Origin: Hyphococcus aureus
Lineage (GTDB): Bacteria; Pseudomonadota; Alphaproteobacteria; Caulobacterales; Parvularculaceae
Assembly (NCBI RefSeq): GCF_042643165.1
Contig: NZ_JBHRSH010000001.1
Coordinates: 2,542,001-2,606,000 of the forward strand
Reading direction: 5' to 3'
Length of the DNA stretch: 64,000 nucleotides
Part shown: piece after piece, positions 44,857 to 53,780 of the stretch
Numbering within the stretch: position 1 is the first letter of the stretch
Layout of the letters: the number at the start of each line of letters is the position of its first letter
Position numbers and translations under genes: made by a program
Notes under the pieces: generated by a model
The model's database searches: none
What the model was told of the DNA's origin: nothing
The model's input: only the letters and a program-made list of their open reading frames with translations

Positions 44857-46341
44857 CTAATATTCGCCGCCGCCATAGCGGTCGGTGACGAGATCCGAGA
44901 ATTTCGTGAATTTTTCTTCGAAATGGAGATCCACCTTGCCGATGGGGCCATGGCGTTGCTTGCCAATGATCACTTCGGCGGTGTCGCCGACTTCATCCAG
45001 GCGCGCGAGCCACTTCATGTGTTCTTCGGTGCCTTCGCGCGGCTCCTGACGGCCGAGATAATATTTTTCGCGATACACAAAGAGCACGACATCCGCGTCC
45101 TGCTCGATCGAGCCAGATTCCCGGAGGTCGGAAAGCTGCGGGCGCTTGTCTTCGCGCGCTTCGACCTGACGCGAAAGCTGGGAGAGGGCGATGACCGGCA
45201 CGTCCAGCTCTTTCGCCAGCGTCTTGAGCCCCTGAGAGATTTCAGTGATCTCCTGCACGCGGCCGTCATTGCGTCGTCCGGAGCCCGTGAGGAGCTGGAG
45301 ATAGTCAACCACGAGAAGGTTCAGGCCATGCTGGCGCTTGAGGCGCCGGGCGCGGGCGGCAAGCTGGGCGATGGAAAGGCCGCCAGTGTCATCAATGTGA
45401 AGCGGCAGCTTTTCCAGTTCGCGCGCGGCGTGATAAATCTTGTCGAACTGTTCCTGATCGACCTCGCCGCGGCGGATCGCCGAGGAGGAGACTTCCGCGA
45501 CTTCGGCGATAATACGCGTCGCGAGCTGTTCGGCGGACATTTCCAGCGAGAAAAAGCCGACCACCGCGCCTTCAACCGTTTTCATCGTGCCGTCGGGCTG
45601 TCTTTCGGTCTTGTGCGCCTTCGCAGCGTTCAGCGCGATATTGGTCGCAAGCGATGTTTTGCCCATGGAGGGGCGGCCGGCGAGAATGATCAGGTCCGAT
45701 GGATGAAGGCCGCCGAGCATGCGGTCGAAATCGCGAAGGCCGGAGGAGACGCCGGCCAGACCGCCGTCACGTTTGACGGCGGCGTTTGCAAGCTCAATCG
45801 CTTCGGTGATGGCGGCGCGGAAAGTTTTAAAACCGCCGCCATATTTTCCGGTCTCGGCGAGCTTGTAGAGCGCTTGTTCCGCGTCTTGCAATTGCTGTGA
45901 GGGCGAATCCTCTAGCGTTGCGATCTTCGCGCGTTCCGACATTTCCGAGCCGATGGACATAAGGCCCCGGCAAACGGAGAGATCGAACACGATCCTGGCG
46001 TAGTCGGTGGCGCCGGAAGTTGACGGCACATTCGCCGCGAGCGTTTCGAGGTAACGCTTGCCGCCAGCGTCGATATAGCCCTGCTTGTTCGCGAGATAGG
46101 TGTCGATCGTGACTGGAGAGCCGAGACGGCCCGAGTTGATCAGATCGCCCGCCGCTTCAAAGATGAGCTGATGAACGGGATCGAAAAAATGCTCGGGCTT
46201 CAGGAAGACGGAGACCCGGTAAAAGATTTCGTTATCGAACAGAATGGCGCCGAGGATCGCCTGTTCAGCATCGAGGCTTACGGGGAGTTTATTCTCCGTA
46301 CCCTGATTTTTATTGGGTGCATTGGTTGCGCCGTCAGCCAT
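44857..46341 (-). CDS. dnaB: Replicative DNA helicase DnaB
   Basis: Hexameric 5'-3' helicase that unwinds DNA at the replication fork, 494 residues. The N-terminal domain (LPVSLDAEQAILGAILFD) interacts with primase. The RecA-like domain has Walker A GRPSMGKTSLATN (~216), Walker B LNLLVVDYLQLL (~335), and arginine finger and DNA loop elements in RQVEAREDKRPQLSDLRESGSIEQDADVV. No intein. Preceded by rplI, with a strong terminator between them. Confidence 0.97.
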   Translation of the reverse strand: MADGATNAPNKNQGTENKLPVSLDAEQAILGAILFDNEIFYRVSVFLKPEHFFDPVHQLIFEAAGDLINSGRLGSPVTIDTYLANKQGYIDAGGKRYLETLAANVPSTSGATDYARIVFDLSVCRGLMSIGSEMSERAKIATLEDSPSQQLQDAEQALYKLAETGKYGGGFKTFRAAITEAIELANAAVKRDGGLAGVSSGLRDFDRMLGGLHPSDLIILAGRPSMGKTSLATNIALNAAKAHKTERQPDGTMKTVEGAVVGFFSLEMSAEQLATRIIAEVAEVSSSAIRRGEVDQEQFDKIYHAARELEKLPLHIDDTGGLSIAQLAARARRLKRQHGLNLLVVDYLQLLTGSGRRNDGRVQEITEISQGLKTLAKELDVPVIALSQLSRQVEAREDKRPQLSDLRESGSIEQDADVVLFVYREKYYLGRQEPREGTEEHMKWLARLDEVGDTAEVIIGKQRHGPIGKVDLHFEEKFTKFSDLVTDRYGGGEY

Positions 46342-46355
46342 TCAGCCCTTAGATC

Positions 46356-46390
46356 AAAAAAAACGCCGGCTGAGAAGACAGCCGGCGTTT
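46356..46390 (-). terminator. Terminator of the rpsF-rpsR-rplI operon
   Basis: 12-bp stem AAACGCCGGCTG (46361-46372) with CAGCCGGCGTTT (46379-46390), 6-nt loop, followed on the minus strand by T8. It lies between rplI and dnaB, so dnaB needs its own promoter or read-through. Confidence 0.92.
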
Positions 46391-46456
46391 ATATTTTTCC
46401 ACCTTTGGGGGTGGGGAGAGCCTTCGCTGTTGCAAAAGCTCCTTTATGTTATTTTG

Positions 46457-47056
46457 TTATTCTTCGGTTTTTTCTTCATCCGCGTTTTCAACGGCGGCGT
46501 CGGCGTCTTCGTCGAAGAACTCGGGCGCAGCTTCCGCGGCCTGTTCCTCTTCGGCTTCATCCTCAGGACGGGCGAGGACGTTCTCGCCGCGGGCCTGACG
46601 TTCAGCTTCATCAGCAGAGCGCGCAATGTTGATGTTGATCTTCACGTCGACTTCCGGATGGAGGACAACGCGGACAGGCGTAATGCCGAGCGCTTTCAGC
46701 GGTTTGTCGAGACGCACCTGCGCGCGTTCGATGGAGAACCCGCCTTCTGACGCCGCTTCCGCAATATCGCGGCTCGAAACGGAGCCGTAAAGAACGCCCA
46801 GTTCCGACGATTGCCGAATGACGATAAAAGAGGCGCCATCGATTTTTTGAGCGACCTGTTCGGCTTCTTTCTTGCGTTCGAGGTTGCGCGCTTCAAGATC
46901 GGCGCGTTGAGCCTCAAAAACTTTCTTGTTGTCGTCATTGGCGCGAAGCGCCTTTTTCTGGGGCAGAAGGAAGTTCCGTGCATAGCCGGCCTTCACTTTG
47001 ACAACATCGCCCATCTGGCCGAGATTTTCGACCCGTTCGAGGAGAATGACGTCCAT
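46457..47056 (-). CDS. rplI: 50S ribosomal protein L9
   Basis: Large-subunit protein that links the L1 region to the interface, 199 residues. The N-terminal L9 domain MDVILLERVENLGQMGDVVKVKAGYARNFLLP is canonical, followed by the long helix and the C-terminal domain ending VVLHPEVDVKININI (~148). Residues ~150-199 form an acidic, Glu/Asp/Ala-rich tail (EDEAEEEQAAEAAPEFFDED) not needed for L9. Last gene of the leftward ribosomal set, before a strong terminator. Confidence 0.96.
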   Translation of the reverse strand: MDVILLERVENLGQMGDVVKVKAGYARNFLLPQKKALRANDDNKKVFEAQRADLEARNLERKKEAEQVAQKIDGASFIVIRQSSELGVLYGSVSSRDIAEAASEGGFSIERAQVRLDKPLKALGITPVRVVLHPEVDVKININIARSADEAERQARGENVLARPEDEAEEEQAAEAAPEFFDEDADAAVENADEEKTEE

Positions 47057-47061
47057 CGTGC

Positions 47062-47286
47062 TTACTCCGATACGTAGGGAAGAAGCGCAAGGAAACGGGC
47101 GCGCTTGATGGCGCGCGCAAGCTCACGCTGCTTCTTGTGAGAGACGGCGGAAATCCGCGACGGAACGATCTTGCCGCGTTCGGAAACAAAACGCTGAAGC
47201 AGTTTCGGATCCTTGTAGTCGATCGCCGGCGAGTTATCGCTGGAGAACGGACAGGTTTTGCGGCGGCGGAAAAATGGTTTAGCCAT
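47062..47286 (-). CDS. rpsR: 30S ribosomal protein S18
   Basis: A 74-residue small-subunit protein that binds next to S6 on the platform. The canonical RRKTCPF, DYKDPKLLQRFVSERGKI and RELARAIKRARFLALLPYV stretches are all present. It lies 5 bp before rplI and 18 bp after rpsF on the same strand. Confidence 0.97.
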   Translation of the reverse strand: MAKPFFRRRKTCPFSSDNSPAIDYKDPKLLQRFVSERGKIVPSRISAVSHKKQRELARAIKRARFLALLPYVSE

Positions 47287-47304
47287 GATTGATCCCTTTC
47301 CTGA

Positions 47305-47727
47305 TTACCGGCGGTCGCCGCGATCGCCGCGGCCACGATCGCCGCGGTCACGGTCTCCACGGTCGCCGCGATCACGGTCGCCACGCTCGCCGCGATCATT
47401 GCGGTCACGGCGTGACAACACGGGGGACGGCTCTTCATTATGTTCTTCGACACGCACGGTGAGTGCGCGCAGAACGTCGTCATTGAGCTTTTCCTGACGC
47501 TCAAGTTCGAAGATCGCTTCGGCCGGCGCTTCGATGTTGAAAAGGCTGTAATGGCCCTTGCGGTTTTTCCTGATTTTGTACTGGAGATTGCGAAGGCCCC
47601 AATATTCGGACTTTGCAATCTTGCCCCCGAGGTCTGTAACGACTTTGGTGAGCGTTTCGGTCAGGCCCTCAACCTGCGCAGGCGAGATATCCTGACGCGC
47701 AATAAAGATGTGTTCGTATAGCGGCAT
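47305..47727 (-). CDS. rpsF: 30S ribosomal protein S6 with Arg-Gly-Asp repeat tail
   Basis: The ~95-residue S6 domain (MPLYEHIFIARQDISPAQ..., YKIRKNRKGHYSLFNIEAPAEAI) is followed by a ~45-residue C-terminal tail of repeated Arg-Gly-Asp-Arg units (DRGDRGDRDRGDRG). Total 140 residues. The tail is encoded by tandem codons near 47308-47410 and is Arg/Asp-balanced. It opens the rpsF-rpsR-rplI run. Confidence 0.95.
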   Translation of the reverse strand: MPLYEHIFIARQDISPAQVEGLTETLTKVVTDLGGKIAKSEYWGLRNLQYKIRKNRKGHYSLFNIEAPAEAIFELERQEKLNDDVLRALTVRVEEHNEEPSPVLSRRDRNDRGERGDRDRGDRGDRDRGDRGRGDRGDRR

Positions 47728-47912
47728 GTAGCCAGCTCCTTATAGGGCGACGGAGACTGTTCGGATCTGCTGGCGATCCGGAACGCCTGTGGCTCATGAA
47801 GCTAAGGGACCATCCCTTGAACCCGCCCGATTGGGGGCGAGCGCCCATGACCATCGCTCGTGAAGGCGCGGGAGATAGCGGAGTGAGCGGCCTATTGCAA
47901 GCGCGAAACCGG

Positions 47913-48953
47913 CTATTTCTCGCCGAACCAGCGGACGAGGACAGTCTCGAAAAAGGCGATCGTCCTGGCCTCGCTGCAATTGGCCTCGGCGAAGTCTCTT
48001 GCGGCTTGCCCCAGGCGGTTCGTCAGCGCTGGATCGGCCTCAAGTCGGGTGACAGCGGCGGCGAGGGCGGATGCGTCCCCGGGGGGGACGAGAAGCCCGG
48101 TTTCGCCGTCCCTCAGATAGTCGGCGGCCCCGGCGGCGTCGGTCACTATTTGCGCCTTGCCGATATGCATGGCCCCGACAAGGGTCACGAGCCCGCAAGG
48201 GGTCTCACGCGAGCGCAAGGGAACAAGCGCCGCCCTGGCGTGCTGGACGATCTCCCAGGCCTCCTCAAAGGGCAGGTTGAACCTTACCTCGAGATTTTCG
48301 GGCGGGTTCAGCCCTTCGAAATTATGGGGCCGGGCGACGGCGACAAAACGGGTCCCGGGAAGGGCCCGGGCGGCCTCGCACAGAACTGCATAATCGCGCG
48401 CCTCGCCGCCGAGGGCGGCGAAATAGTCCCCTTCGATGGTTCTGGGCTGAGGCCCGGCTAAAGGCGGCGCGACGCCCCAGGGCGCGCGCCAGAACCGGCT
48501 CCGGTCGATATTGAAATAATCGGCGTAAAGCCCTTGTTCCGCATCGGTAAAAACAGCGAAAGCATCGACGCCGTCAAAGGCGCGTTTCATGACCGATTTA
48601 CGGAAGCCGGTGGGCAGGTCGGTGAAATTGAAGGAGAAGGCGAGGTGGCGCGCGGGGTTCTCTTTGGGGCCCTTTGCGGCTTGTCCGACGCGCTCCACCC
48701 AGGTCGTCATCCAGGGGCCGTGCGTGATGATGAGGTCATAGGGCTGTTTCCGCGCACCCGATATGAGGCGCCGCACCCCGGCGTAGCGATAGGCGAATTG
48801 CAGCTTTTTTCTTGGGGCCGCCAGCGAATAGGGCGTCCAGTGGAGCCGCCGGCCGGCGATTTCGTAATCCGGCGCCATCAGGTCCCGAATCCACGCCCAG
48901 TCCGGGTCGGGGGCGTCAGATAATGTGGCGATGCGGATAGGCGGCTGGGTCAT
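47913..48953 (-). CDS. Glycosyltransferase, GT-B (family 1/4-like)
   Basis: A 346-residue GT-B glycosyltransferase for envelope or exopolysaccharide sugars. The C-terminal donor domain has RETPCGLVTLVGAMHIGKAQIVTDAAGAADYLRDGETGLLVPPGDASALAAAV, the E-x7-E-type donor site of family 4. Start chosen at MTQPPIRIATLS; the upstream frame is longer but lacks a ribosome site. It is separated from rpsF by 185 bp with no other gene. Confidence 0.83.
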   Translation of the reverse strand: MTQPPIRIATLSDAPDPDWAWIRDLMAPDYEIAGRRLHWTPYSLAAPRKKLQFAYRYAGVRRLISGARKQPYDLIITHGPWMTTWVERVGQAAKGPKENPARHLAFSFNFTDLPTGFRKSVMKRAFDGVDAFAVFTDAEQGLYADYFNIDRSRFWRAPWGVAPPLAGPQPRTIEGDYFAALGGEARDYAVLCEAARALPGTRFVAVARPHNFEGLNPPENLEVRFNLPFEEAWEIVQHARAALVPLRSRETPCGLVTLVGAMHIGKAQIVTDAAGAADYLRDGETGLLVPPGDASALAAAVTRLEADPALTNRLGQAARDFAEANCSEARTIAFFETVLVRWFGEK

Positions 48954-49100
48954 CTGCGGCTGATACCAGCGCTCGCCCCTTCCAGCAAAAGGTTTGGCGG
49001 CAAAAGAAACCGTAACATTTGGTGAGCGCCAATCCTTGCCCTCGCGCGCCAGCGTCGCTATGTCCGCGAATTCAGAATTTAACCAAGGAGCAGGGCCGCG

Positions 49101-50036
49101 ATGACGCGAGCTTTCGTCTTTCCGGGACAAGGTAGCCAGAGTGTGGGAATGGGCGCGAGCCTCGCCGATGCTTTTCCGGTTGCGCGCGAAGTTTTTGAAG
49201 AAGTGGATGAGGCGCTCGGTCAGAAGCTTTCAAAGCTGATGCGCGAAGGCCCCATGGAAGAGCTGACCCTGACGGCGAATACGCAACCCGCCTTGATGGC
49301 CCATTCGATCGCCGCCATGCGGGTGCTGGAAGCGGAAGCTGACGCTGACATTGCCAACGCCATGTTCGTCGCCGGGCATTCTCTCGGAGAATATTCCGCC
49401 TTGTGTGCGGCGCGATCCATCAGTCTCAGCGACACGGCGAAGCTGTTGCGCATTCGAGGCGAGGCGATGCAGGCCGCTGTTCCGGTGGGCGAAGGCGCCA
49501 TGGCGGCGCTGATCGGCGTCGACATGCAAGCCGCGCAAAAAGCCATCGACGCCGCCAAGGGTGACGGCGTGTGTGAAATCGCCAATGACAACGCGCCGGG
49601 ACAGGTTGTGATCTCCGGGGAGAAAGCACGCGTCGAAGCCGTTTGCGCCGGCGCCAAGGAGTTCGGCGCCAAGATTGCGAAATTGCTGCCGGTTTCGGCG
49701 CCGTTTCATTCTTCATTGATGGCGCCTGCCGCTGAACGGATGAGGGAAGCGCTGGCGGAAGTGAAAATCGTTGCGCCTGCGACGACGTTAGTCGCCAATG
49801 TCACGGCGAAGGATGTCGCCAATCCGGCGTCGATCCGTGACCTTCTTGTGAAACAGGTGACGGGACGCGTGCGTTGGACTGAAAGCGTCAATCACATGAC
49901 GGCCGAAGGTTGCGAGCTGTTTATTGAAGTGGGGTCAGGCAAGGTTCTGTCCGGCCTCATCAAGCGCATCAACCGCGATGTGCAGAGCCTCAATGTGAGT
50001 GAACCGGGCGATATCGAAGCCTTCGTAAAAGCTTAA
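49101..50036 (+). CDS. fabD: Malonyl-CoA:ACP transacylase FabD
   Basis: Charges ACP with malonyl, supplying extender units for fatty-acid elongation. GQGSQ at the N-terminus, catalytic Ser in GHSLGEYSAL (~93), PVSAPFHSSLM with the catalytic His and Gln-binding region. 311 residues, normal length. AAGGAG lies 10 nt before ATG 49101. First gene of the rightward fab run. Confidence 0.96.
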   Translation: MTRAFVFPGQGSQSVGMGASLADAFPVAREVFEEVDEALGQKLSKLMREGPMEELTLTANTQPALMAHSIAAMRVLEAEADADIANAMFVAGHSLGEYSALCAARSISLSDTAKLLRIRGEAMQAAVPVGEGAMAALIGVDMQAAQKAIDAAKGDGVCEIANDNAPGQVVISGEKARVEAVCAGAKEFGAKIAKLLPVSAPFHSSLMAPAAERMREALAEVKIVAPATTLVANVTAKDVANPASIRDLLVKQVTGRVRWTESVNHMTAEGCELFIEVGSGKVLSGLIKRINRDVQSLNVSEPGDIEAFVKA

Positions 50037-50072
50037 AGCGAAGTTCTCCGTAATCAAAAGAAAGGATGCGGA

Positions 50073-50810
50073 ATGTTTGATCTTTCGGGCAAGCGGGCGC
50101 TTGTCACTGGCGCCACCGGCGGCATCGGCGAAGCTGTCGCAAGAGCGCTGCACGCGCAAGGCGCCAGCGTCGCCGTCTCCGGCACCCGCGCGGAAAAACT
50201 CGAAGCGCTTGCGGGCGATCTGAAAGACCGCGTTCATGTGACGCCGTGCAATCTGTCCGATCTCGATGCGGTGGACGCGTTGCCAAAGACCGCTTCGGAA
50301 GCCATGGGCGGGCTCGACATAGTTGTCTCGAATGCAGGCGTCACCCGCGACACGCTGATGATGATGATGAAACCGGCGATGTGGGATGAGGTCATCAAGA
50401 TTAATCTCACCGCCTATTTCCATCTGGCGAAGGCATCCTTGCGCGGCATGACGAAACAGCGTTTCGGGCGGATCATCGGCGTGGCCTCCGTCGTGGGCGT
50501 CACCGGAAACGCCGGGCAGGCGAATTACGCCGCCTCCAAGGCAGGGATGATTGGCATGTCGAAATCGCTGGCGCAGGAAGTCGCAAGCCGCAATGTCACC
50601 GTCAACTGCATCGCTCCGGGTTTCATCGCCACGGCCATGACCGACGCCCTGAATGACCAGCAGAAAGAAGCGATTCTCGGCAAGATTCCCGCAGGCGCCA
50701 TGGGCGCGCCTGAGGATATTGCTGCAGCTGCGGTCTATCTCTCTTCAGCCGAGGCGCGCTACGTCACCGGCCAGACCTTGCATGTCAATGGCGGCATGGC
50801 GATGTTATAA
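50073..50810 (+). CDS. fabG: 3-oxoacyl-ACP reductase FabG
   Basis: NADPH-dependent reduction of beta-ketoacyl-ACP. The short-chain dehydrogenase fold has GATGGIGEAVAR (NADP site), NAG and the catalytic Ser...YAASKAG (Tyr/Lys, ~150-155). 245 residues. AGAAAGGATG precedes the start. It follows fabD by 36 bp and precedes acpP by 173 bp, probably with a promoter in that gap. Confidence 0.97.
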   Translation: MFDLSGKRALVTGATGGIGEAVARALHAQGASVAVSGTRAEKLEALAGDLKDRVHVTPCNLSDLDAVDALPKTASEAMGGLDIVVSNAGVTRDTLMMMMKPAMWDEVIKINLTAYFHLAKASLRGMTKQRFGRIIGVASVVGVTGNAGQANYAASKAGMIGMSKSLAQEVASRNVTVNCIAPGFIATAMTDALNDQQKEAILGKIPAGAMGAPEDIAAAAVYLSSAEARYVTGQTLHVNGGMAML

Positions 50811-50983
50811 GTCAGGAAAATGACCTCGGCTGCGGCGGTTTTGGCGTTGCAACAATCTGCAATATGCCGTAATTGCGCCCCCGAACCCGCTCAAGAGGCG
50901 GCCCCGTTTAACACCTGCTGACAAACCACCTTTCAGGTTTTATCTGAAAATCGTAAATAACCGTTTTTACCAAGGAGCGTTGA
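50811..50983 (+). promoter_or_regulatory. acpP leader region
   Basis: 173 bp before acpP, the only sizeable gap in the fab run before the 141-bp acpP-fabF gap. acpP is usually expressed far more strongly than its neighbours, so a dedicated promoter is likely, but I cannot point to a confident -35/-10 pair. AAGGAG lies 9 nt before the acpP ATG. Confidence 0.4.
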
Positions 50984-51220
50984 ATGTCTGATCTTGCAGA
51001 ACGCGTGAAGAAAATTGTTGTCGAACATCTTGATGTGGATGCCGCCAAAGTCGAACCAAAGGCGAGCTTCATCGATGATCTCGGCGCCGACAGTCTTGAT
51101 ATTGTCGAACTCGTGATGGCGTTCGAAGAAGAATTCGATGTTGAGATCCCTGATGACGCAGCCGAGACTATCCAGACGGTCGGCGACGCCATCAAATTTA
51201 TCGAAGAACAAAAGTCCTGA
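50984..51220 (+). CDS. acpP: Acyl carrier protein
   Basis: The 78-residue carrier of growing acyl chains, with the phosphopantetheine Ser in GADSLDIVEL (~37) and a strongly acidic four-helix pattern. It lies between fabG and fabF, the usual order. Confidence 0.98.
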   Translation: MSDLAERVKKIVVEHLDVDAAKVEPKASFIDDLGADSLDIVELVMAFEEEFDVEIPDDAAETIQTVGDAIKFIEEQKS

Positions 51221-51361
51221 TCGGCTGTTCTTCCCGATAACGAGCCGACAGGGCCGTTTCGCCTGACGGCGCCGTTGAAGGGTTTTTGAAGAAAACCGCA
51301 TCGGCGCCAGTCAATATCAGCGCAAAGGCCTGTCGGCTTCCCAAATCCGGAGTAGGTCTAT

Positions 51362-52648
51362 ATGCGCCGCGTTGTCGTTACAGGAATGGGATTGGTCACG
51401 CCGCTCGGGGTGGGGCTCGATTCCGTATGGCGTCGTCTCATCAATGGTGAGAGCGGCGCCGGACCTATTGAACAATTCGACGCCGCGAATCTTCCCTGCC
51501 GGATCGCGGCCTCCGTTCCATTAACTGACGGAACCCGCGGCGGCGACAAAGCCGGTGATGCGGCTTTTAACGCCGATGACTGGGTAGAACCGCGCGAACA
51601 GCGCCGCATGAATCCGTTCATCGTGTTCGGCATGGCCGCCGCGCAGATGGCGTTCAAGGATTCCGGCCTTGAGTTCAAAAACGAAGAAGAACGCGAACGC
51701 GCCGGCGTCATGACGGGCTCGGGCATTGGCGGCCTTTCCGGCATCGAAGATGAAGTGCTGGTCCTGAATGAGAAAGGCCCGCGCCGCGTGTCGCCGTTTT
51801 TCATCACCGGCAATCTGATCAACCTCGTCTCTGGCCAGGTGTCGATCAAGCTCGGCATGAAGGGGCCGAACCACGCGGTGGTGACGGCGTGTTCGTCAGG
51901 CGCTCATGCGATTGGCGATGCGGCGCGGCTGATCGCGCTCGGCGATGCGGACGCGATGCTGGCCGGCGGCGCCGAAGCTGCGATCTGTCCCATCGGCATT
52001 GCGGGCTTCTCATCGTGCAAGGCGCTGACAACTCATTTCAATGACACGCCGGAAAAAGCGTCGCGCCCCTATGACAAGGATCGTGACGGGTTCCTTATGG
52101 GCGAGGGCTCCGGCTTCGTCATGCTCGAAGAGTATGAAAAAGCCAAAGCGCGCGGCGCGAAAATTTACGGCGAGATTATCGGCTATGGCCTGTCGGGCGA
52201 CGCTTATCACATCACGTCGCCGGCCGAAGACGGCAATGGCGGCTATCGCTCTATGGAAATGGCGCTGAAACGCGCGGGGCTTGCGCCGAAAGACATCGAC
52301 TATGTCAACGCCCACGGCACATCGACGCCGGTCGGCGATGAAATCGAACTGAGAGCGGTTGAGCGCCTCTTCGGCGATGCGGCGGACGGGCTCGTCATGT
52401 CATCTACAAAATCCTCTATCGGGCATTTGCTTGGGGCCGCAGGCGCGGTGGAGGCGATTTTCTGCCTCCTCGCCATGCGTGACGGGATCGCGCCGCCGAC
52501 CCTCAATCTCGACAATCCGTCCGTCGCGACGCCTATCAATCTCGCCGCCAAAGAGGCGGTCAAAAAGCCGATTAACGTGGCGTTATCCAATTCCTTCGGT
52601 TTTGGCGGCACAAACGCCTCTCTGGTGATGCGGCGCGTTGACGGCTAA
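51362..52648 (+). CDS. fabF: 3-oxoacyl-ACP synthase II FabF
   Basis: Chain-elongating condensing enzyme of type II fatty-acid synthesis, 428 residues. The catalytic Cys is in VVTACSSGAHAIG (~178), His in NAHGTSTPVGDEIE (~318) and the second His in SIGHLLGAAGAVE (~352), with the C-terminal SFGFGGTNAS. Gap from acpP 141 bp, containing ACGGCGCCGT, a short palindrome without a clear terminator. Confidence 0.97.
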   Translation: MRRVVVTGMGLVTPLGVGLDSVWRRLINGESGAGPIEQFDAANLPCRIAASVPLTDGTRGGDKAGDAAFNADDWVEPREQRRMNPFIVFGMAAAQMAFKDSGLEFKNEEERERAGVMTGSGIGGLSGIEDEVLVLNEKGPRRVSPFFITGNLINLVSGQVSIKLGMKGPNHAVVTACSSGAHAIGDAARLIALGDADAMLAGGAEAAICPIGIAGFSSCKALTTHFNDTPEKASRPYDKDRDGFLMGEGSGFVMLEEYEKAKARGAKIYGEIIGYGLSGDAYHITSPAEDGNGGYRSMEMALKRAGLAPKDIDYVNAHGTSTPVGDEIELRAVERLFGDAADGLVMSSTKSSIGHLLGAAGAVEAIFCLLAMRDGIAPPTLNLDNPSVATPINLAAKEAVKKPINVALSNSFGFGGTNASLVMRRVDG

Positions 52649-52688
52649 ACTCCCCTCATGAATCGAGCGGGAGCTGGCGGGAGGCGGG

Positions 52689-53741
52689 ATGTCAGGTAAA
52701 GATCAGACGAGGCGCGCCCAGCGCAGATCAAGTCAGCGCGGGGGCGCGGTGAAAAGCTTTCTCTTTTTTATCGGCGGGCTCGCGCTTCTGGCGGCGATTG
52801 CACTCGGGGTTGGCGGGTATCTCGGCTACCGCGAAGCGGTGAAGCCCGGTCCATCGCGGGAGAACACGATTGTCCTCCTGCCGCCGGGGAGCGCTGTCTC
52901 CACGATCGCTCACCAGCTGGAAGATGTCGGCGTTATCGAGCATCCGGAAATTTTTATTGCGGCGGTGCGTCTTCGCGGCGTGCAAAGCGAGATCAAGGCA
53001 GGTGAATATGAAATCCCGGCCCGATCAAGCGTGATCGCCATTATCGATCAGCTTCGCGAAGGCAAGAGCATCCTGCATTATTTCACAGCGCCCGAGGGGC
53101 GCACGACGGCGCAGATCATCCGATTGCTGAACGAGAACGACGTGCTCGAAGGCGAGGTGTCGATTGAGCCGGGCGAGGGTGAACTGTTGCCTGAGACCTT
53201 CGCCTTCACACGCGGTGAGACCCGCGACAATCTCGTGCGCCGGATGATGAAAGACCAGGACGCGCTGATTGATGCGATTTGGGATGACCGCGCTATGGAG
53301 CTTCCATTTTCAACCCCGGCTGAGGCGATCATTCTCGCCTCCATCGTTGAAAAGGAAACCGGCGTCGCTGAGGAGCGACCGCGCATCGCTTCGGTCTTTG
53401 TAAACCGCCTCAAAAAAGGGATGCGGCTTGAGAGCGACCCGACGATTATTTACGGCCTGACTCAGGGCGAGCCCCTTGGCCGCGGTTTGCGCCTCAGCGA
53501 GCTGCGCGGGGAAACCCCTTATAACACATATGTCATTCGCGGTTTGCCGCCGACGCCGATCGCCAATCCCGGCAAGGCGTCGATCGAAGCGGTTCTCAAT
53601 CCTGCGGATACGGATGATCTCTTTTTTGTCGCCGACGGCACAGGCGGGCATGTGTTCGCGCCGACCTTGCGTGAACACAACGCCAATGTCGCCAAATGGC
53701 GGAGCATTGAACGCCAGCGCGCCACGCAAGGCGGAAAGTAA
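52689..53741 (+). CDS. mltG: Endolytic murein transglycosylase MltG
   Basis: Inner-membrane-anchored enzyme that cuts nascent glycan strands and so limits peptidoglycan chain length. One N-terminal helix (~18-42: FLFFIGGLALLAAIALGVGGYLG), then LysM-like and YceG domains with the catalytic Glu in ASIVEKET (~220) and the ending GLPPTPIANPGKASIEAVLNP. 350 residues. Start 52689 follows GCGGGAGGCGGG. It lies 40 bp after fabF on the same strand. Confidence 0.95.
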   Translation: MSGKDQTRRAQRRSSQRGGAVKSFLFFIGGLALLAAIALGVGGYLGYREAVKPGPSRENTIVLLPPGSAVSTIAHQLEDVGVIEHPEIFIAAVRLRGVQSEIKAGEYEIPARSSVIAIIDQLREGKSILHYFTAPEGRTTAQIIRLLNENDVLEGEVSIEPGEGELLPETFAFTRGETRDNLVRRMMKDQDALIDAIWDDRAMELPFSTPAEAIILASIVEKETGVAEERPRIASVFVNRLKKGMRLESDPTIIYGLTQGEPLGRGLRLSELRGETPYNTYVIRGLPPTPIANPGKASIEAVLNPADTDDLFFVADGTGGHVFAPTLREHNANVAKWRSIERQRATQGGK

Positions 53742-53780
53742 AACAGCGGCCAATCATCGACCGCATATGAAGGAAAACAA

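Noticed and set aside
44923..45900. 325-aa open frame antisense to dnaB
   Set aside because: Same reason: codon-bias shadow of a certain gene.
47308..47410. Tandem near-identical units that look like a short CRISPR or other direct-repeat array
   Set aside because: They encode the RpsF Arg-Gly-Asp tail in frame, with short units and no unique spacers; no cas genes are near.
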